In this document: positions 37,429 through 50,866 of the stretch, piece by piece
Layout of the letters: each line of letters opens with the position of its first letter
Numbering within the stretch: the first letter of the stretch is position 1
Source of the DNA: Luteimonas sp. JM171
GTDB lineage: Bacteria > Pseudomonadota > Gammaproteobacteria > Xanthomonadales > Xanthomonadaceae
Reading direction: 5' to 3'
Assembly: GCF_001717465.1 (NCBI RefSeq)
Contig: NZ_CP017074.1
Span: 40,823-104,822, forward strand
Length of the DNA stretch: 64,000 nucleotides
Position numbers and translations under genes: made by a program
Notes under the pieces: model-generated
The model's input: only the letters and a program-made list of their open reading frames with translations
The model's database searches: none
What the model was told of the DNA's origin: nothing

Positions 37429-38682
37429 TCACTGGCCGGCCATCATCCTCAGGATCTGACCGGTGAAATAAGCCAGGACCGTACCGGTCGCGTAGCCAAC
37501 CGTCCCCAGCAACACCCCGACCGGCGCCAGCGTCGGGTGGAACGCCGCCGCGACCACCGGTGCCGAAGCGGCGGCACCAATGTTGCCCTGGGAGCCCACG
37601 GCGAAATACAGCAGCGGCGCCTTCACCAGCCGCGCCGCGCCCCAGATCACGAGCACGTGCACGGCCATCCACAGGGCGCCGATCACCAGCAGCTCCGGAC
37701 GCTCGGCCAGGCGGAAGAAGTCCATCTGCATGCCGATGCAGGCAATCAGGAAATACAGGCACACGGTCCCCACCCGCGAGGCTCCCGCGTTCTCCAGCTG
37801 GCGCACGCGGGTGAAGCTCAGGCCCAGGCCGGCAAGGGTGGAGAGGACCACGATCCAGACGAAGCTGGAGTCCAGGCTGAACCGGCTGGCCCAGGCCATG
37901 TTCGCGGAGAACCACCCGGCGATCGGATTGGAGACCGCGTGTGCCAGGGCGACGATGCCGAACGCCAGGCCGACGATCACCATCAGGTCGGTCAGGGAGG
38001 GGATCCGCGCGTTGGCCGCCTCGTAGGCCGCGATCCGCTCGCGCATCTCATCGATCGCCGAGGTGTCGGCACCGCTGCGCCGGTCGATCTGCTCGGCGCG
38101 GTTGGCCAGGAACAGCAGCGTGGCCAGCCACAGGCTGGCAAAGGCCACGTCCACCACCGCGAACTGGCCGAACAGGGTGGCATCGACCTCATAGATCTCG
38201 CGGATGGCCACCATGTTGGCCCCGCCGCCCATCCAGCTGCCCGACAGCGCGGCCATTCCGCGCCAGGTGTCGCCCGCGACCGCCGCGGGCCAGACCCATT
38301 CCAGGACCTGGAAGCTCACGATGGCCCCCAGGATGATCCCCAGGGTGCCGGCACAGAAGACGAACAGCAGCCGCGGACCGAGCTTGAGGATGCCCTTCAG
38401 GTCCACGGACAGGGTCAGCAGCACCAGCGCCGCCGGCAGCAGCACGCGGCTGCCGAAGTAATACAGCTGGCTGCCTTCGCCGTCGATCAGCCCGGCGGTG
38501 TTGTAGATCGCGGGCACGAAGTAGCACAGCAGCAGCGCCGGCACCCAGGCGAAGAACTTCTTCCAGAACGGCGTCGGTCCGCTGGCCAGGTAGAAGATGG
38601 CGCCCAGGGTGGCGGCGATGAGGCCGAACACCACGATGTCGTTGGTGATCAGCGCGGTGGAAGCGGCGGTTGCTGGCGCCAT
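37429..38682 (-). CDS. DUF819 family membrane protein (YjcL-like)
   Basis: 417 aa with about 11-12 hydrophobic helices and the DUF819 motifs AALSGSWMGGGANMVAI and FAVGSQGNIGAAASAPVVAA. The family is an uncharacterised set of putative transporters with some resemblance to sodium/solute carriers. It lies just downstream of the DPP5-like peptidase gene but behind a strong terminator, so it probably has its own promoter. Confidence 0.88.
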   Translation of the reverse strand: MAPATAASTALITNDIVVFGLIAATLGAIFYLASGPTPFWKKFFAWVPALLLCYFVPAIYNTAGLIDGEGSQLYYFGSRVLLPAALVLLTLSVDLKGILKLGPRLLFVFCAGTLGIILGAIVSFQVLEWVWPAAVAGDTWRGMAALSGSWMGGGANMVAIREIYEVDATLFGQFAVVDVAFASLWLATLLFLANRAEQIDRRSGADTSAIDEMRERIAAYEAANARIPSLTDLMVIVGLAFGIVALAHAVSNPIAGWFSANMAWASRFSLDSSFVWIVVLSTLAGLGLSFTRVRQLENAGASRVGTVCLYFLIACIGMQMDFFRLAERPELLVIGALWMAVHVLVIWGAARLVKAPLLYFAVGSQGNIGAAASAPVVAAAFHPTLAPVGVLLGTVGYATGTVLAYFTGQILRMMAGQ

Positions 38683-38706
38683 CGGCGGTGGACTCCTTCG
38701 GGACGG

Positions 38707-38739
38707 AAAAAGGCCGCCGGGCGCAGGGCGCCGGCGGCC
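38707..38739 (-). terminator. Terminator of the DPP5-like peptidase gene
   Basis: A perfect 9-bp GC stem (38712-38720 with 38731-38739), with an 10-nt loop, is followed on minus by TTTTT (38711-38707). It lies 16 nt after the peptidase stop. Confidence 0.85.
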
Positions 38740-38754
38740 GTTGCAGAGCGTGGA

Positions 38755-40827
38755 TCAGTTGCCGGTGTGCCGGTCCAGCCAGTCCTTGACCGTCTGGTGC
38801 CAGAGCACGCTGTTGTTGGGCTTGAGCACCCAGTGGTTCTCGTCGGGGAAGTACAGCAGCTGCGAGTCGATGCCCTGCCGCTGCAGCGCCGTGAAGGTGG
38901 ACAGGCTCTGGTCAACCGGGACCCGGAAATCATTGGCGCCGGCCACCACCAGCATCGGCACTTCCCACTCGCCGATGTGGCGCGCCGGGTTGTAGCGCTC
39001 GTAGGCGTCCGGGTTGTCGTACACGGTGCCGCCGTGCTCCCACTCGGTGAACCACAGCTCCTCGGTCACCAGGCCCATGGAGCGGGTGTCGAAGACGCCG
39101 TTGTGGTTGACCAGGCACTTCCACGGCTCCTTCCACTGGCTGGCGACCCAGTTGACCATGTAGCCGCCGTAGCTCGCGCCCAGCGCGCAGGCGCGGTCGC
39201 CGTCGAGGAAGTCGTACTCGGCGAGCGCGTATTCCCAGCCCTTCTGCAGGTCGACCAGCGGCTTGTCGCCCCAGTCGCCGCTGATGGCGTCGGTGAACGC
39301 CTGGCCGTAGCCGGTGGAGCCGTGGAAGTCGACCATCACCACCGCGTAGCCGGCGCCGGCGTAGGTCTGCGGGTTCCAGCGGTAGCTCCAGCTGTTGCCG
39401 AAGCTGCCCTGGGGGCCACCATGGATCAGGAAAGCGACCGGGTACTGCTGGCCTTCCTGGTAGCCCGCGGGCTTCACCACCCAGCCGTACACGGTGGCAT
39501 CGTTGGCCCCGCGGAAGGAGAACTGCTCGTACTCGCCCATGGCCACGCCGTCGAGCATCTGCTCTGCGGTCCGGGTGATCTGGCGCAGGTTGCTGCCGTC
39601 GGGCTGGGCCACGTACAGCACGTCGCCGGTGGCCATCGAGTTGCGGGTGAAGGCCAGGGTGTCGCCCTCGATGGTGAAGGCGGTCACCGTGCCGTCGGAG
39701 ACGAGTTCGGTCACCTCGCCGCTTTGCACGTCCACCTTGAACAGCGGGTACTGGCCGATGTGCTGGGCGGTGACGTACAGCGAGGCGCCGTCGTCCGCCA
39801 CGTCGATGCTACCCGGCGAGCGGTCCCAGTCCGGGGCGATCTCGCGGCGCTCGCCGCTGGCAAGGTCCAGCGCCATCAGCGCGTAGCGGTCGGCCTCGAA
39901 TCCGGGCCGCGACATGGCCCGGTAGTACAGCGTGCTCCCATCCGGGCTGAAGACGGGGCCGGCATCGCGCGCGGCGCTGTCCGGGGTCAGGTTGACCGGG
40001 CTGCCGGTGCCGTCGGCGCTGAGCCGGTACAGGTCGAAGTCCGTCGACCATGCCTGCTCGGAGCCCTCGACCGTCTTGACGCTGACCGCCAGCGAGCGGC
40101 CGTCGGGCGCCCAGGCGTAGTCGGAAGCACCGCCGAAGGGCTTGGCCGGGATATCGCCGGCAAGCGCCAGGCCCAGCCCGGTCGCCTGCGTCACCGGCTC
40201 CCCGCCCGCCGCAGGCAGGTCGGCGGCAAACAGCTTGCTCTGGCGACCGTCCTTCCAGGTATCCCAGTGGCGCACGAACAGCTGGTCGTACAGCACGCCG
40301 GTGGTCTTGCTTTCCTTGCGCTCGTCCAGGCGCGACTGCGTGCACCCGAAGTCCGCGCCGCAATCGGGGAACACGTCGGTGGTAAAGGCGATCCGGTCAC
40401 CCTGCGGCGACAGCTGCCAGGTGCCGATGCCAACCGCGAAATCCGTGAGCTGGCGCGGCTCGCCGCCGGCCAGCGGCATTGCATAGAGCTGCTGGCTGCC
40501 GCTCTTCGCGCTGAGGAAGTAGAGCGTGCTCCCGTCGGGCGAAAACGCCGGGGATGAGACGCTCCAGCCCGCCGGTGTCACCTGGTGCGGGGGCCGCATG
40601 TCGCGGGTGCGCAGGTCGCGCATGTACAGCGCGGTGCTGGCACTGTCCGCCTCGAAGTCCACGGTACGCAGGGCGAAGACCACCCGTGCCCCGTCCGGCG
40701 ACAGCACCGGGGACGACACCCGGTCCATGGTGGCCAGGTCCTTTCCTTCCAGGCCGCGCTCGGCCAGCGCGGCCGAAGGCAGCACAGCCAGCAGGCAGAG
40801 GGTCGGCAACGCGGTTCGCAGCTTCAT
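38755..40827 (-). CDS. Secreted S9 family peptidase (DPP5-like dipeptidyl peptidase)
   Basis: 690 aa from ATG 40827, with a signal peptide (about 1-22). The N-terminal half is a beta-propeller with repeated SPDG blades (VLSPDGARVVF, AFSPDGSTLYF, VFSPDGSTLYY). The C-terminal alpha/beta hydrolase carries the nucleophile in GASYGGY, the Asp in AGANDFRVP and the His in DENHW. It most resembles DPP5-type dipeptidyl peptidases, which release dipeptides in the periplasm. It is divergent from the cysteine hydrolase. Confidence 0.93.
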   Translation of the reverse strand: MKLRTALPTLCLLAVLPSAALAERGLEGKDLATMDRVSSPVLSPDGARVVFALRTVDFEADSASTALYMRDLRTRDMRPPHQVTPAGWSVSSPAFSPDGSTLYFLSAKSGSQQLYAMPLAGGEPRQLTDFAVGIGTWQLSPQGDRIAFTTDVFPDCGADFGCTQSRLDERKESKTTGVLYDQLFVRHWDTWKDGRQSKLFAADLPAAGGEPVTQATGLGLALAGDIPAKPFGGASDYAWAPDGRSLAVSVKTVEGSEQAWSTDFDLYRLSADGTGSPVNLTPDSAARDAGPVFSPDGSTLYYRAMSRPGFEADRYALMALDLASGERREIAPDWDRSPGSIDVADDGASLYVTAQHIGQYPLFKVDVQSGEVTELVSDGTVTAFTIEGDTLAFTRNSMATGDVLYVAQPDGSNLRQITRTAEQMLDGVAMGEYEQFSFRGANDATVYGWVVKPAGYQEGQQYPVAFLIHGGPQGSFGNSWSYRWNPQTYAGAGYAVVMVDFHGSTGYGQAFTDAISGDWGDKPLVDLQKGWEYALAEYDFLDGDRACALGASYGGYMVNWVASQWKEPWKCLVNHNGVFDTRSMGLVTEELWFTEWEHGGTVYDNPDAYERYNPARHIGEWEVPMLVVAGANDFRVPVDQSLSTFTALQRQGIDSQLLYFPDENHWVLKPNNSVLWHQTVKDWLDRHTGN

Positions 40828-40945
40828 CGGGCTCTCCGGCAGCGGATGACCGGCCGATGGTATCCGAACCGGTTCACGCGGTCTTGCGCCGATGGTCACG
40901 ACCATCGGCGGGCTTCCGCCACCCTTTTCGTTCCTCCCGCAGCCA

Positions 40946-41488
40946 ATGAGCCAGTCCGCCCTGCTGATCATCGACATGATCAACACCTTCGAGTTCGAGG
41001 GCGGCGCCTCGCTGGCGCGCGGGGCGGAAGATGCCGCGCGGCGGATTGCGGGACTGCGCCGGCGCTGGCAGGAAGCCGGCGCGCCGGTGATCTTCGTCAA
41101 CGACAACTTCATGCGCTGGCAGGCCGATTTCCGCGAGCTGGTCGCCGTATGCGCGCATGACGGCATGCGCGGCGCCACGATCGCCCGGCGGCTGCAGCCG
41201 GGCCCCGAGGATTATTTCGTCCTCAAGCCCAAGCACTCGGCGTTCCTGTCCACGCCGCTGGACGTGCTGCTGGCCAAGCTCGAGGTCAAGGAGCTCGTGC
41301 TCACGGGCGTTGCCGCCGATTCCTGCATCCTGGCCACATCCCAGGATGCACACATGCGCGAGTTCCAGGTGCGCGTGCCGCGCGACTGCGTGGCCGCGAT
41401 CAGCGAGGCGCGCAAGGAGCGCGCCCTGGCCGTCATGCGCGATGGGTGGCACGTGGACGTGCGCAGTTCGCGCGCCGTCCGTCCCTGA
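40946..41488 (+). CDS. Isochorismatase-family cysteine hydrolase
   Basis: 180 aa with the family triad: Asp10 (LLIIDM), Lys94 (VLKPKHSAF) and Cys127 (GVAADSCILAT). Members hydrolyse amides such as nicotinamide, ureidoacrylate or N-carbamoylsarcosine; the substrate here is not evident. The start at ATG 40946 is chosen over a frame extension because the family begins at ALLIIDM. It is the only plus-strand gene between two S9 peptidases. Confidence 0.9.
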   Translation: MSQSALLIIDMINTFEFEGGASLARGAEDAARRIAGLRRRWQEAGAPVIFVNDNFMRWQADFRELVAVCAHDGMRGATIARRLQPGPEDYFVLKPKHSAFLSTPLDVLLAKLEVKELVLTGVAADSCILATSQDAHMREFQVRVPRDCVAAISEARKERALAVMRDGWHVDVRSSRAVRP

Positions 41489-41500
41489 GGCCGGCCCGTC

Positions 41501-43465
41501 TCAGGGTCCGGCGAGGCCGGGCTCACCCAGGTGGCGACCGAGGAAATCCAGCAACTGGTCGTAGAACCCGCGGCGGTTCTCCACTGCATGGAACCCGTGG
41601 CCCTCCGTCCTGTAATACAGGGTCTCCACCGGGACCCCGGCCTGCTTGAGCGCCCGTTCCATGGACTCGCTGTGCGCGATCGGAGCCACCTGGTCCTCGC
41701 CACCGGCCGCCAGGAACACCGGTATGCGGATGTGCTCTGCGAGCCGGTCCGGGGACACCGCTGCGAGCGCCTCGGTATCGTCTCCCACCCATTCCCGGCT
41801 CCACGTCGTGGCCCAGCGCCCCATCTGGGCATTCTCGCGGACCATGCGCGGCAGGTCGTACACGCCGACGTAGCCCACCGCGCAGCGGTACAGGTCCGGT
41901 TCCCGGGCCGCCCCCATGAGCGCGGCGTAACCCCCGTAGCTGGCGCCGTAGATGCAGATGCGGCCGGGATCGGCGATGCCCTCGCTGATCGCCCAGTGGG
42001 TGGCATCGGTCAGGTCGTCCTGCATCGAGCGGCCCCACTGGCGGGCCCCGGCGAACCGGAAGCTCCGGCCATAGTTCCCGGAGCCGCGGAAGTTGACCCG
42101 CAGCACCGCGTAGCCTGCGTGTGCAAGCAACTGGGTATCGCTGTTGAAACCCCAGCCATCGAATACGCCGAAGGGCCCACCGTGGGGCATCACCACCAAC
42201 GGCAGGTTCCCGCCATCGGCCCGCTTGGGAACGGTCAGGAAGCCGTGCAGCGCCAGCCCGTCCCGGGCCTGGATCGTGACCGGCCGCATCGGCGCCATGT
42301 TGGCCGGGTCGATCTGTTCGCGCCGGGCCAGGACGAAGTCGGCCTTCTTGGCGACGTTGTCGTAGAGATAGATGCTGCCCGGCTCGACATCGCTTCGCGC
42401 CAGCACCAGCTTCAGGTTGCCATCCGCGGTTGCCGAGGCAATGTCGATGGCGTGCCCCGGGAAGGCGGCCTCCAGACTGCGATACAACCGCGCATCCTCC
42501 GACTTTTCGTCAAGGAAGCTCGTGCGCACCTCGCCACCCAGGTAGCGCACGCCGATCAGGGGGCCGCCGCCGTCGCGGTAGATCGGCCAGGGGTCGACGA
42601 CCTCGTCCCGCATGAGCTCGCGGCGCTCGCCAGTGGCCACGTCCATCGCCACCACCGAATCCGGCCCCTGCGGGTGTTCAACCTGCAGGTATGCGAGCGC
42701 GTCGTCTTCCGAAAAACCCAGCGGCGTCTCAATCCGCCCGGTTGCAAGCTCGTCATTGACCAGCGTCCACTCGCTGCCTGCGCCTTCGCGGTAGTACAGC
42801 TGGCTGACGTTGTTGCTGCCGGCGCCCACCGCGAAGCGCACTTCGCCGCGGCTGTCAGTCAGGAAGCGCGCGCGCTGCACGGGCGCCCTCGTCACCTGCA
42901 CCCGGCGCCCGCTGTACACATCCATCCGCTCCACGCGCGTATGCGGATCGGCCGCCAGCGGCTGCACGGCAATCAGCACGTGCCGCTCATCCTCGAGCAT
43001 TGGATCGATGAGGAAGGCCGCGACGTTCTCGGCGCGCTTGGCGCCGCGGATGTTGCTGGCGCTGTTGCTGGCAACCCGCCAGCCGACCAGCAGCTCGCGC
43101 CGGCCGCCGTCGGCATTCATCGCGAACAGCTCGCCGGTGGGCAACGGATCATCACGGCTGCCGAAGCTTTCCGAGATCGACATCAGCACCCGATCGTCAT
43201 TGACCCACCAGAAGTCATCGACATGGGTGCCTCCGCGGAAACGGAAGGTGGCGGTCAGCTCGCCATCGCTGCGGCGCATGACGACCAGGCCGGTCTGGTC
43301 CTCGAGCCACACCGTCATGGCGAAATATTCGCCCGTCGGCGAGATCTTGATGTCGTTGAAACTGTCGCGCTCGACGAACGGCGACACATCCACCTGTGCC
43401 GGAACTGCTGGCGACACTGCCATGAACAGTGTTCCAAGCAGCATTGCGGCTGCCTTTTTCCACAT
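41501..43465 (-). CDS. Secreted S9 family prolyl-oligopeptidase-like peptidase
   Basis: 654 aa from ATG 43465, behind a GGGGGA ribosome site. The signal peptide ends near VSPAVPAQ. The beta-propeller N-terminal half is followed by a hydrolase domain with Ser in YGASYGGYAA, Asp in AAGGEDQVAP and His in EGHGF. It is different in detail from the DPP5-like enzyme 0.7 kb away and may act as an acylaminoacyl- or dipeptidyl-peptidase in the periplasm. Confidence 0.92.
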   Translation of the reverse strand: MWKKAAAMLLGTLFMAVSPAVPAQVDVSPFVERDSFNDIKISPTGEYFAMTVWLEDQTGLVVMRRSDGELTATFRFRGGTHVDDFWWVNDDRVLMSISESFGSRDDPLPTGELFAMNADGGRRELLVGWRVASNSASNIRGAKRAENVAAFLIDPMLEDERHVLIAVQPLAADPHTRVERMDVYSGRRVQVTRAPVQRARFLTDSRGEVRFAVGAGSNNVSQLYYREGAGSEWTLVNDELATGRIETPLGFSEDDALAYLQVEHPQGPDSVVAMDVATGERRELMRDEVVDPWPIYRDGGGPLIGVRYLGGEVRTSFLDEKSEDARLYRSLEAAFPGHAIDIASATADGNLKLVLARSDVEPGSIYLYDNVAKKADFVLARREQIDPANMAPMRPVTIQARDGLALHGFLTVPKRADGGNLPLVVMPHGGPFGVFDGWGFNSDTQLLAHAGYAVLRVNFRGSGNYGRSFRFAGARQWGRSMQDDLTDATHWAISEGIADPGRICIYGASYGGYAALMGAAREPDLYRCAVGYVGVYDLPRMVRENAQMGRWATTWSREWVGDDTEALAAVSPDRLAEHIRIPVFLAAGGEDQVAPIAHSESMERALKQAGVPVETLYYRTEGHGFHAVENRRGFYDQLLDFLGRHLGEPGLAGP

Positions 43466-43574
43466 AAATTTCCCCCGGTGCATCCCTTCGGCCGCGATTT
43501 CGGGCCGGCCGCACTATCCCAAGAATTTTCTTCCCAGGCAAAACAGGGGGATGCCCGCGGGAGGATCCGGGCGG

Positions 43575-45170
<1,596 letters not shown>

Positions 45171-45250
45171 CTCGCGGGTCCGAAAAAATCCCAGCGCGGC
45201 AGTCTACATGCAGCCGGCGCGCCCAACGCGCCGCCCGAACATGAACGGGA

Positions 45251-46627
45251 TCACTGGTATCCGATCACCACCGAGATGGCCAGCGCGATCGCCGCCGCCA
45301 CCAGCAGCTTGAGCAGCAGCGGCGCCGCAAACCGGAACCAGCGGTCATACGGGATCCCGGCGATCCCCAGGATGCTCATCAGGATCACGTTGGTGGGGAA
45401 GAGCATGTTGGCCAGGCCATCGCCGAACTGGAACGCCAGCACTGCGGTCTGGCGGCTGATGCCCACCAGGTCCGCCAGCGGCGCCATGATCGGCATGGTC
45501 ACGAAGGCCTGGCCGCTGCCCGACGGGATGAAGAAGTTGATCGCCAGCTGCACGAACATCATGCCCACCGCGGCCAGGTGGGCCCCCAGCAGCGACAGCG
45601 GCGTCGCCAGCACGTCGACGATCGTGTGCAGCACCACGCCTTCCTCCAGGATCAGCGCGATGGAGCGGGCGAAGCCGATCAGCAGCGCGGTCATCGCCAG
45701 CTCCGCTGCGCCGTCGCCGAACTGGCGTGCGGTGCCGTTCACGCCGAGCCCGCCCACCAGCCCGGTGAACAGCGCCAGGCCGATGAACAGCGCGCCCAGC
45801 TCCACCAGGTACCAGCCGCGGGTCGAGATGCCCCAGATCATCAGCACCAGCGCGGCCAGCGCGGCCAGCAGCAGCACGATGCGCCGTCCGTCCAGCGGCG
45901 GATACTCACTCGGCGGCGCGTGCAGCGGCTCGATGCCCTTCATCAGGCTGGCGTCCGGATCCGCCTGCACCTTCTTCGCATAGCTCCACACGTGGTGCAC
46001 GCCGATGGCCACGAAGGGCACGAACAGCGCCAGCCGGTACTCCCAGCCAGACGCCGGCTCCAGCCCGGAGACGCTCTGCGCAACGATCACGGTGAACGGA
46101 TTGAGCACGGCCACCCCGTAGCCGATGCCGTAGCCCACGATCAGGATGCCCATGGCGGTGATCACGTCCATGCGCATGGCCAGGCACAGCGTGATCAGCA
46201 TCGCCGCGAACGGGATGTACTCCTCGGCCACCCCGATCGTGCCCGAGCCGATCGCGAACACGCTCATGCCGATTACGATCAGCAGCTTCGGGCTGTGCCC
46301 CACCCGCCTGAGCGTCCAGCCCAGCACCGCGTCGATCAGGCCGCTGGCCCGCAGCACCGCCAGCGCGCCGCCCACGATCAGAACGAAGAAGATGATGTCC
46401 TGGGATGCCGCCATCGCCCGCGGCACCACGGTGAACAGCGTCAGCGGCGAGAGCGTGGTCCGCTCCTCGGCGTGCTGGTAGGTGCCCGGCACCACCACCG
46501 TATTGCCGGCGTCATTGACCGACGTCTGGAACTCGCCCTGCGGCAGCAGCCATGTGGCCGCCAGCGCCGCGGCCATGATCGCGAACAGCAGCGCCAGGGT
46601 GTGGGGGATGCGGAAGGATCGGAGCAT
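45251..46627 (-). CDS. YfcC/DcuC-superfamily transporter
   Basis: 458 aa from ATG 46627, with about 11-12 helices. Family motifs are SGTIGVAEEYIPFAAMLI, GYGVAVLNPFTVIVAQ and FFIPSGSGQAFVTMPIMAPLADL, here in parts. The YfcC family (ArcD/DcuC-like) is thought to carry basic amino acids or small peptides; the substrate is not proven. It lies 80 nt upstream of the AbgT gene on the same strand. Confidence 0.9.
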   Translation of the reverse strand: MLRSFRIPHTLALLFAIMAAALAATWLLPQGEFQTSVNDAGNTVVVPGTYQHAEERTTLSPLTLFTVVPRAMAASQDIIFFVLIVGGALAVLRASGLIDAVLGWTLRRVGHSPKLLIVIGMSVFAIGSGTIGVAEEYIPFAAMLITLCLAMRMDVITAMGILIVGYGIGYGVAVLNPFTVIVAQSVSGLEPASGWEYRLALFVPFVAIGVHHVWSYAKKVQADPDASLMKGIEPLHAPPSEYPPLDGRRIVLLLAALAALVLMIWGISTRGWYLVELGALFIGLALFTGLVGGLGVNGTARQFGDGAAELAMTALLIGFARSIALILEEGVVLHTIVDVLATPLSLLGAHLAAVGMMFVQLAINFFIPSGSGQAFVTMPIMAPLADLVGISRQTAVLAFQFGDGLANMLFPTNVILMSILGIAGIPYDRWFRFAAPLLLKLLVAAAIALAISVVIGYQ

Positions 46628-46683
46628 GGGCGGTTCCGGGACGGAAACGCCGCAGTATAGGCGCACCCCCCCGCCCACCCGCC

Positions 46684-47142
46684 CTACGGATCGAGCAGGC
46701 GCGGACCGGGGCCCTCCTCGCCCAGCGCATCGCCGGGATTGCGCAGCGGGCAGTCCCTGAGCGAGAGGCAGCCGCAGCCGATGCAGCCGTCCAGGCTGTC
46801 GCGCAGGCCGGCAAGCCGCGCGATGCGCGCATCCAGGTCGTCGCGCCAGCGGCGCGAGAGCCGCTTCCAGTCCGCGACCGTGGGCGTGCGCCCGTCCGGC
46901 AGCGCATCCAGTGCCTCGCGGATCTCCGCCAGCGGGATGCCGGCCCGCTGCGCCACCTTGATCACCGCGATCCGGCGCAGCACGTCGCGCCGGTAGCGGC
47001 GCTGGTTGCCGGCGGTGCGCTGGCTGTGGACCAGCCCCTTCTTCTCGTAGAAGTGCAGCGCCGATACCGCCACGCCGCTGCGCGCGGCCACCTCGCCCAC
47101 GCCCAGCTCGCGCGCCGGCACGGTCCTTCCCGTTGCGTTCAT
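46684..47142 (-). CDS. soxR: Redox-sensitive transcriptional activator SoxR
   Basis: 152 aa, MerR family. The N-terminal winged helix ([24 protein letters not shown]) is followed by a dimer helix and the [2Fe-2S] cluster motif [12 protein letters not shown] (CxxCxC-N5-C), which senses redox-active compounds or oxidants. It is divergent from an ABC exporter, and a SoxR box lies in the shared 118-nt promoter region. Only SoxR, no SoxS, is seen, as usual outside enterics. Confidence 0.96.
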   Translation of the reverse strand: MNATGRTVPARELGVGEVAARSGVAVSALHFYEKKGLVHSQRTAGNQRRYRRDVLRRIAVIKVAQRAGIPLAEIREALDALPDGRTPTVADWKRLSRRWRDDLDARIARLAGLRDSLDGCIGCGCLSLRDCPLRNPGDALGEEGPGPRLLDP

Positions 47143-47151
47143 TCCCGCCCC

Positions 47152-47182
47152 TTGACCTGAATATAAGTCGAGGTTTTAACCT
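47152..47182 (+). promoter_or_regulatory. SoxR-type promoter of the ABC exporter (SoxR box, 19-bp spacer)
   Basis: A -35 TTGACC (47152-47157) and -10 TAACCT (47177-47182) are separated by 19 bp, the over-long spacing used by MerR-family activators. Between them, CCTGAATATAAGTCGAGG (47156-47173) matches 13 of 18 positions of the E. coli SoxR site CCTCAAGTTAACTTGAGG, including both outer CCT/AGG half-site ends. It lies about 80 nt before the exporter ATG and 13 nt upstream of the soxR start. Confidence 0.8.
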
Positions 47183-47260
47183 GTGCGCCGCGATGCCGCA
47201 ACCGCCATCCGCGTGCTGTCACAATTGCCCGGGGCTCCCTGCCCGCCCCCAGGAGGGTCG

Positions 47261-49138
<1,878 letters not shown>

Positions 49139-50351
49139 GCCGATGCCGGACGCGGGCTCATCGCGAACGCCGCCGCCAGGTCAAACTCCGAAAGCGGGCT
49201 TTCCGCAGGGCATGTTTCATCGGGGAAGCCATAGTCCGCGCGCAGCTCCAGGCCGCATTCGCTCAGCGTTTCAAGGTCGGTGCCGGACGCCTTGCAGCGA
49301 TTGTCGAACGCGCGCACGAACGAGTCGCGGCGCCGCACGAAGTCCTCGCCGCACTTGCGCATCAGCCGCAGCCTGTCGAGGTCGTCCTGGGCCGGATTGA
49401 CCCCATCCAGCCCGTAGCGCTGCAGCTCGTCCACGGTGAGCATGCGCAGGCTGCGGTTGGGCACGACCATCATCATGTCGGCGATCGCCACCGCCGCGCC
49501 GTTGCGCTCCAGGTATGAGCGCACCCGGTCATGCACCGCGCGCAGCTCCGCATTGAGCTCGCGCCGGGTGGTGGCGGTGGAACTCATGCGGATGATGCGG
49601 TGGATGCCCACCCGGCCCGCGATCAGCCGGGTGTCACCCGCGCTGAGGATGAACACGCAGGAGCTGTGGCAATCCGAGCCCTCGCGTACCCAGATGGTCC
49701 AGCCGGATTCCGCGATCAGGTCGCCGGCCTCCATCGAGTCCTCCACCTGGCCGCCGGCCGAATCGATGTCGAGCACCCGCTTGTCGATGCCCAGCTCATC
49801 GGCCACCGCGATGATGCGCTCCATCAGGCCAGTGAACTCGGCGGTGAGGCGTCCCTCATAGCGCAGGCGCATCACCCGACGCTCCGCACACGGCGCCATG
49901 GCTTCAACCAGCTCCTCGCGGCCAACGACCTCAAGCTCTTCGCCATCGCCCGCGGCGCTGTAATCCAGCTCGCAGCTGATCGACGCCGACCCCTCCTCCA
50001 GCACGGTGGGCGTCCAGTCGAGCTCGCGTGGGCCCGGCTCGGGCTCGGCAACGGGCGGGGTCACCGCCTCCGCCTCTTCCCCGGGCACCTCCACTGGCGC
50101 CATGCTCACCGCCCCGCCCTCCGCCGGACCCTCCACCTCCTCCGTGCGCACCGTCAGCGCGTCCTCCCCGGGCGCTGGTGCCTGGCAGGCAACCAGCAGC
50201 ACCGCACCCAGGAGGAAGAGGCAGGTTTTCAGGGGAATCGGCAGCATCGGTTCTCCGCGGGCGGCACGGCGCCGGTGCGCTCGGCCTCAGCGGAACAGTC
50301 TAGGGGCCTCACGGGCCGGCGCCCGAACGCGGGGTAAATCCCCCGCCTGAT

Positions 50352-50741
50352 TCAGAGCAACCCCGCCAGGACCAGCAGCATCCCCAGCAGCGACACCGCC
50401 CATACCAGCGAGCGCAGGTAGGGAATCCCGGCCAGGTAGAGGGGCACGTACACCAGCCTGGCCCAGAAGTAGAGGGCCGCGCCCAGTGCCGTCATCGCGG
50501 TGCTGCTGCCGGTGACCGCCACCGCCAGCACCGCGGCGGCGAAGAAGGGGAAAGTCTCCAGGAAATTGCGCATGGCACGGTCGGCCCGGCCCGCCGCGCC
50601 CGTCAACGGGGGCGGATCACCGTCGCGGGCGCTCGCGTTCCATTTCATGCCGCGCTGCTGGGTCATCAGCGCGGCAGCAATGAACAGCTGTGCCACACCG
50701 AGCAGGATCGACCATCCCAACCACTGGATATCCGCAGGCAT
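50352..50741 (-). CDS. MAPEG family membrane protein
   Basis: 129 aa with four membrane helices. MAPEG hallmarks are RADRAMRNFLETFPFF after helix 1 and FWARLVYVPLYLAGIPYLRSL near the end. Eukaryotic relatives are glutathione-dependent membrane enzymes; the bacterial function is unclear. It is a stand-alone gene, divergent from a lipoprotein gene. Confidence 0.92.
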   Translation of the reverse strand: MPADIQWLGWSILLGVAQLFIAAALMTQQRGMKWNASARDGDPPPLTGAAGRADRAMRNFLETFPFFAAAVLAVAVTGSSTAMTALGAALYFWARLVYVPLYLAGIPYLRSLVWAVSLLGMLLVLAGLL

Positions 50742-50866
50742 CTCCGCTCCTCCTCAAGGGTCTGGCGCCAGTCTATCCGTCGCGATGCGAGCCTCCGTGG
50801 CGGGTGCCGGCGCCTCCACGCCGGCTCAGGCAAGATGCGCCACGGGCCACAGACGGAAGACCAGAC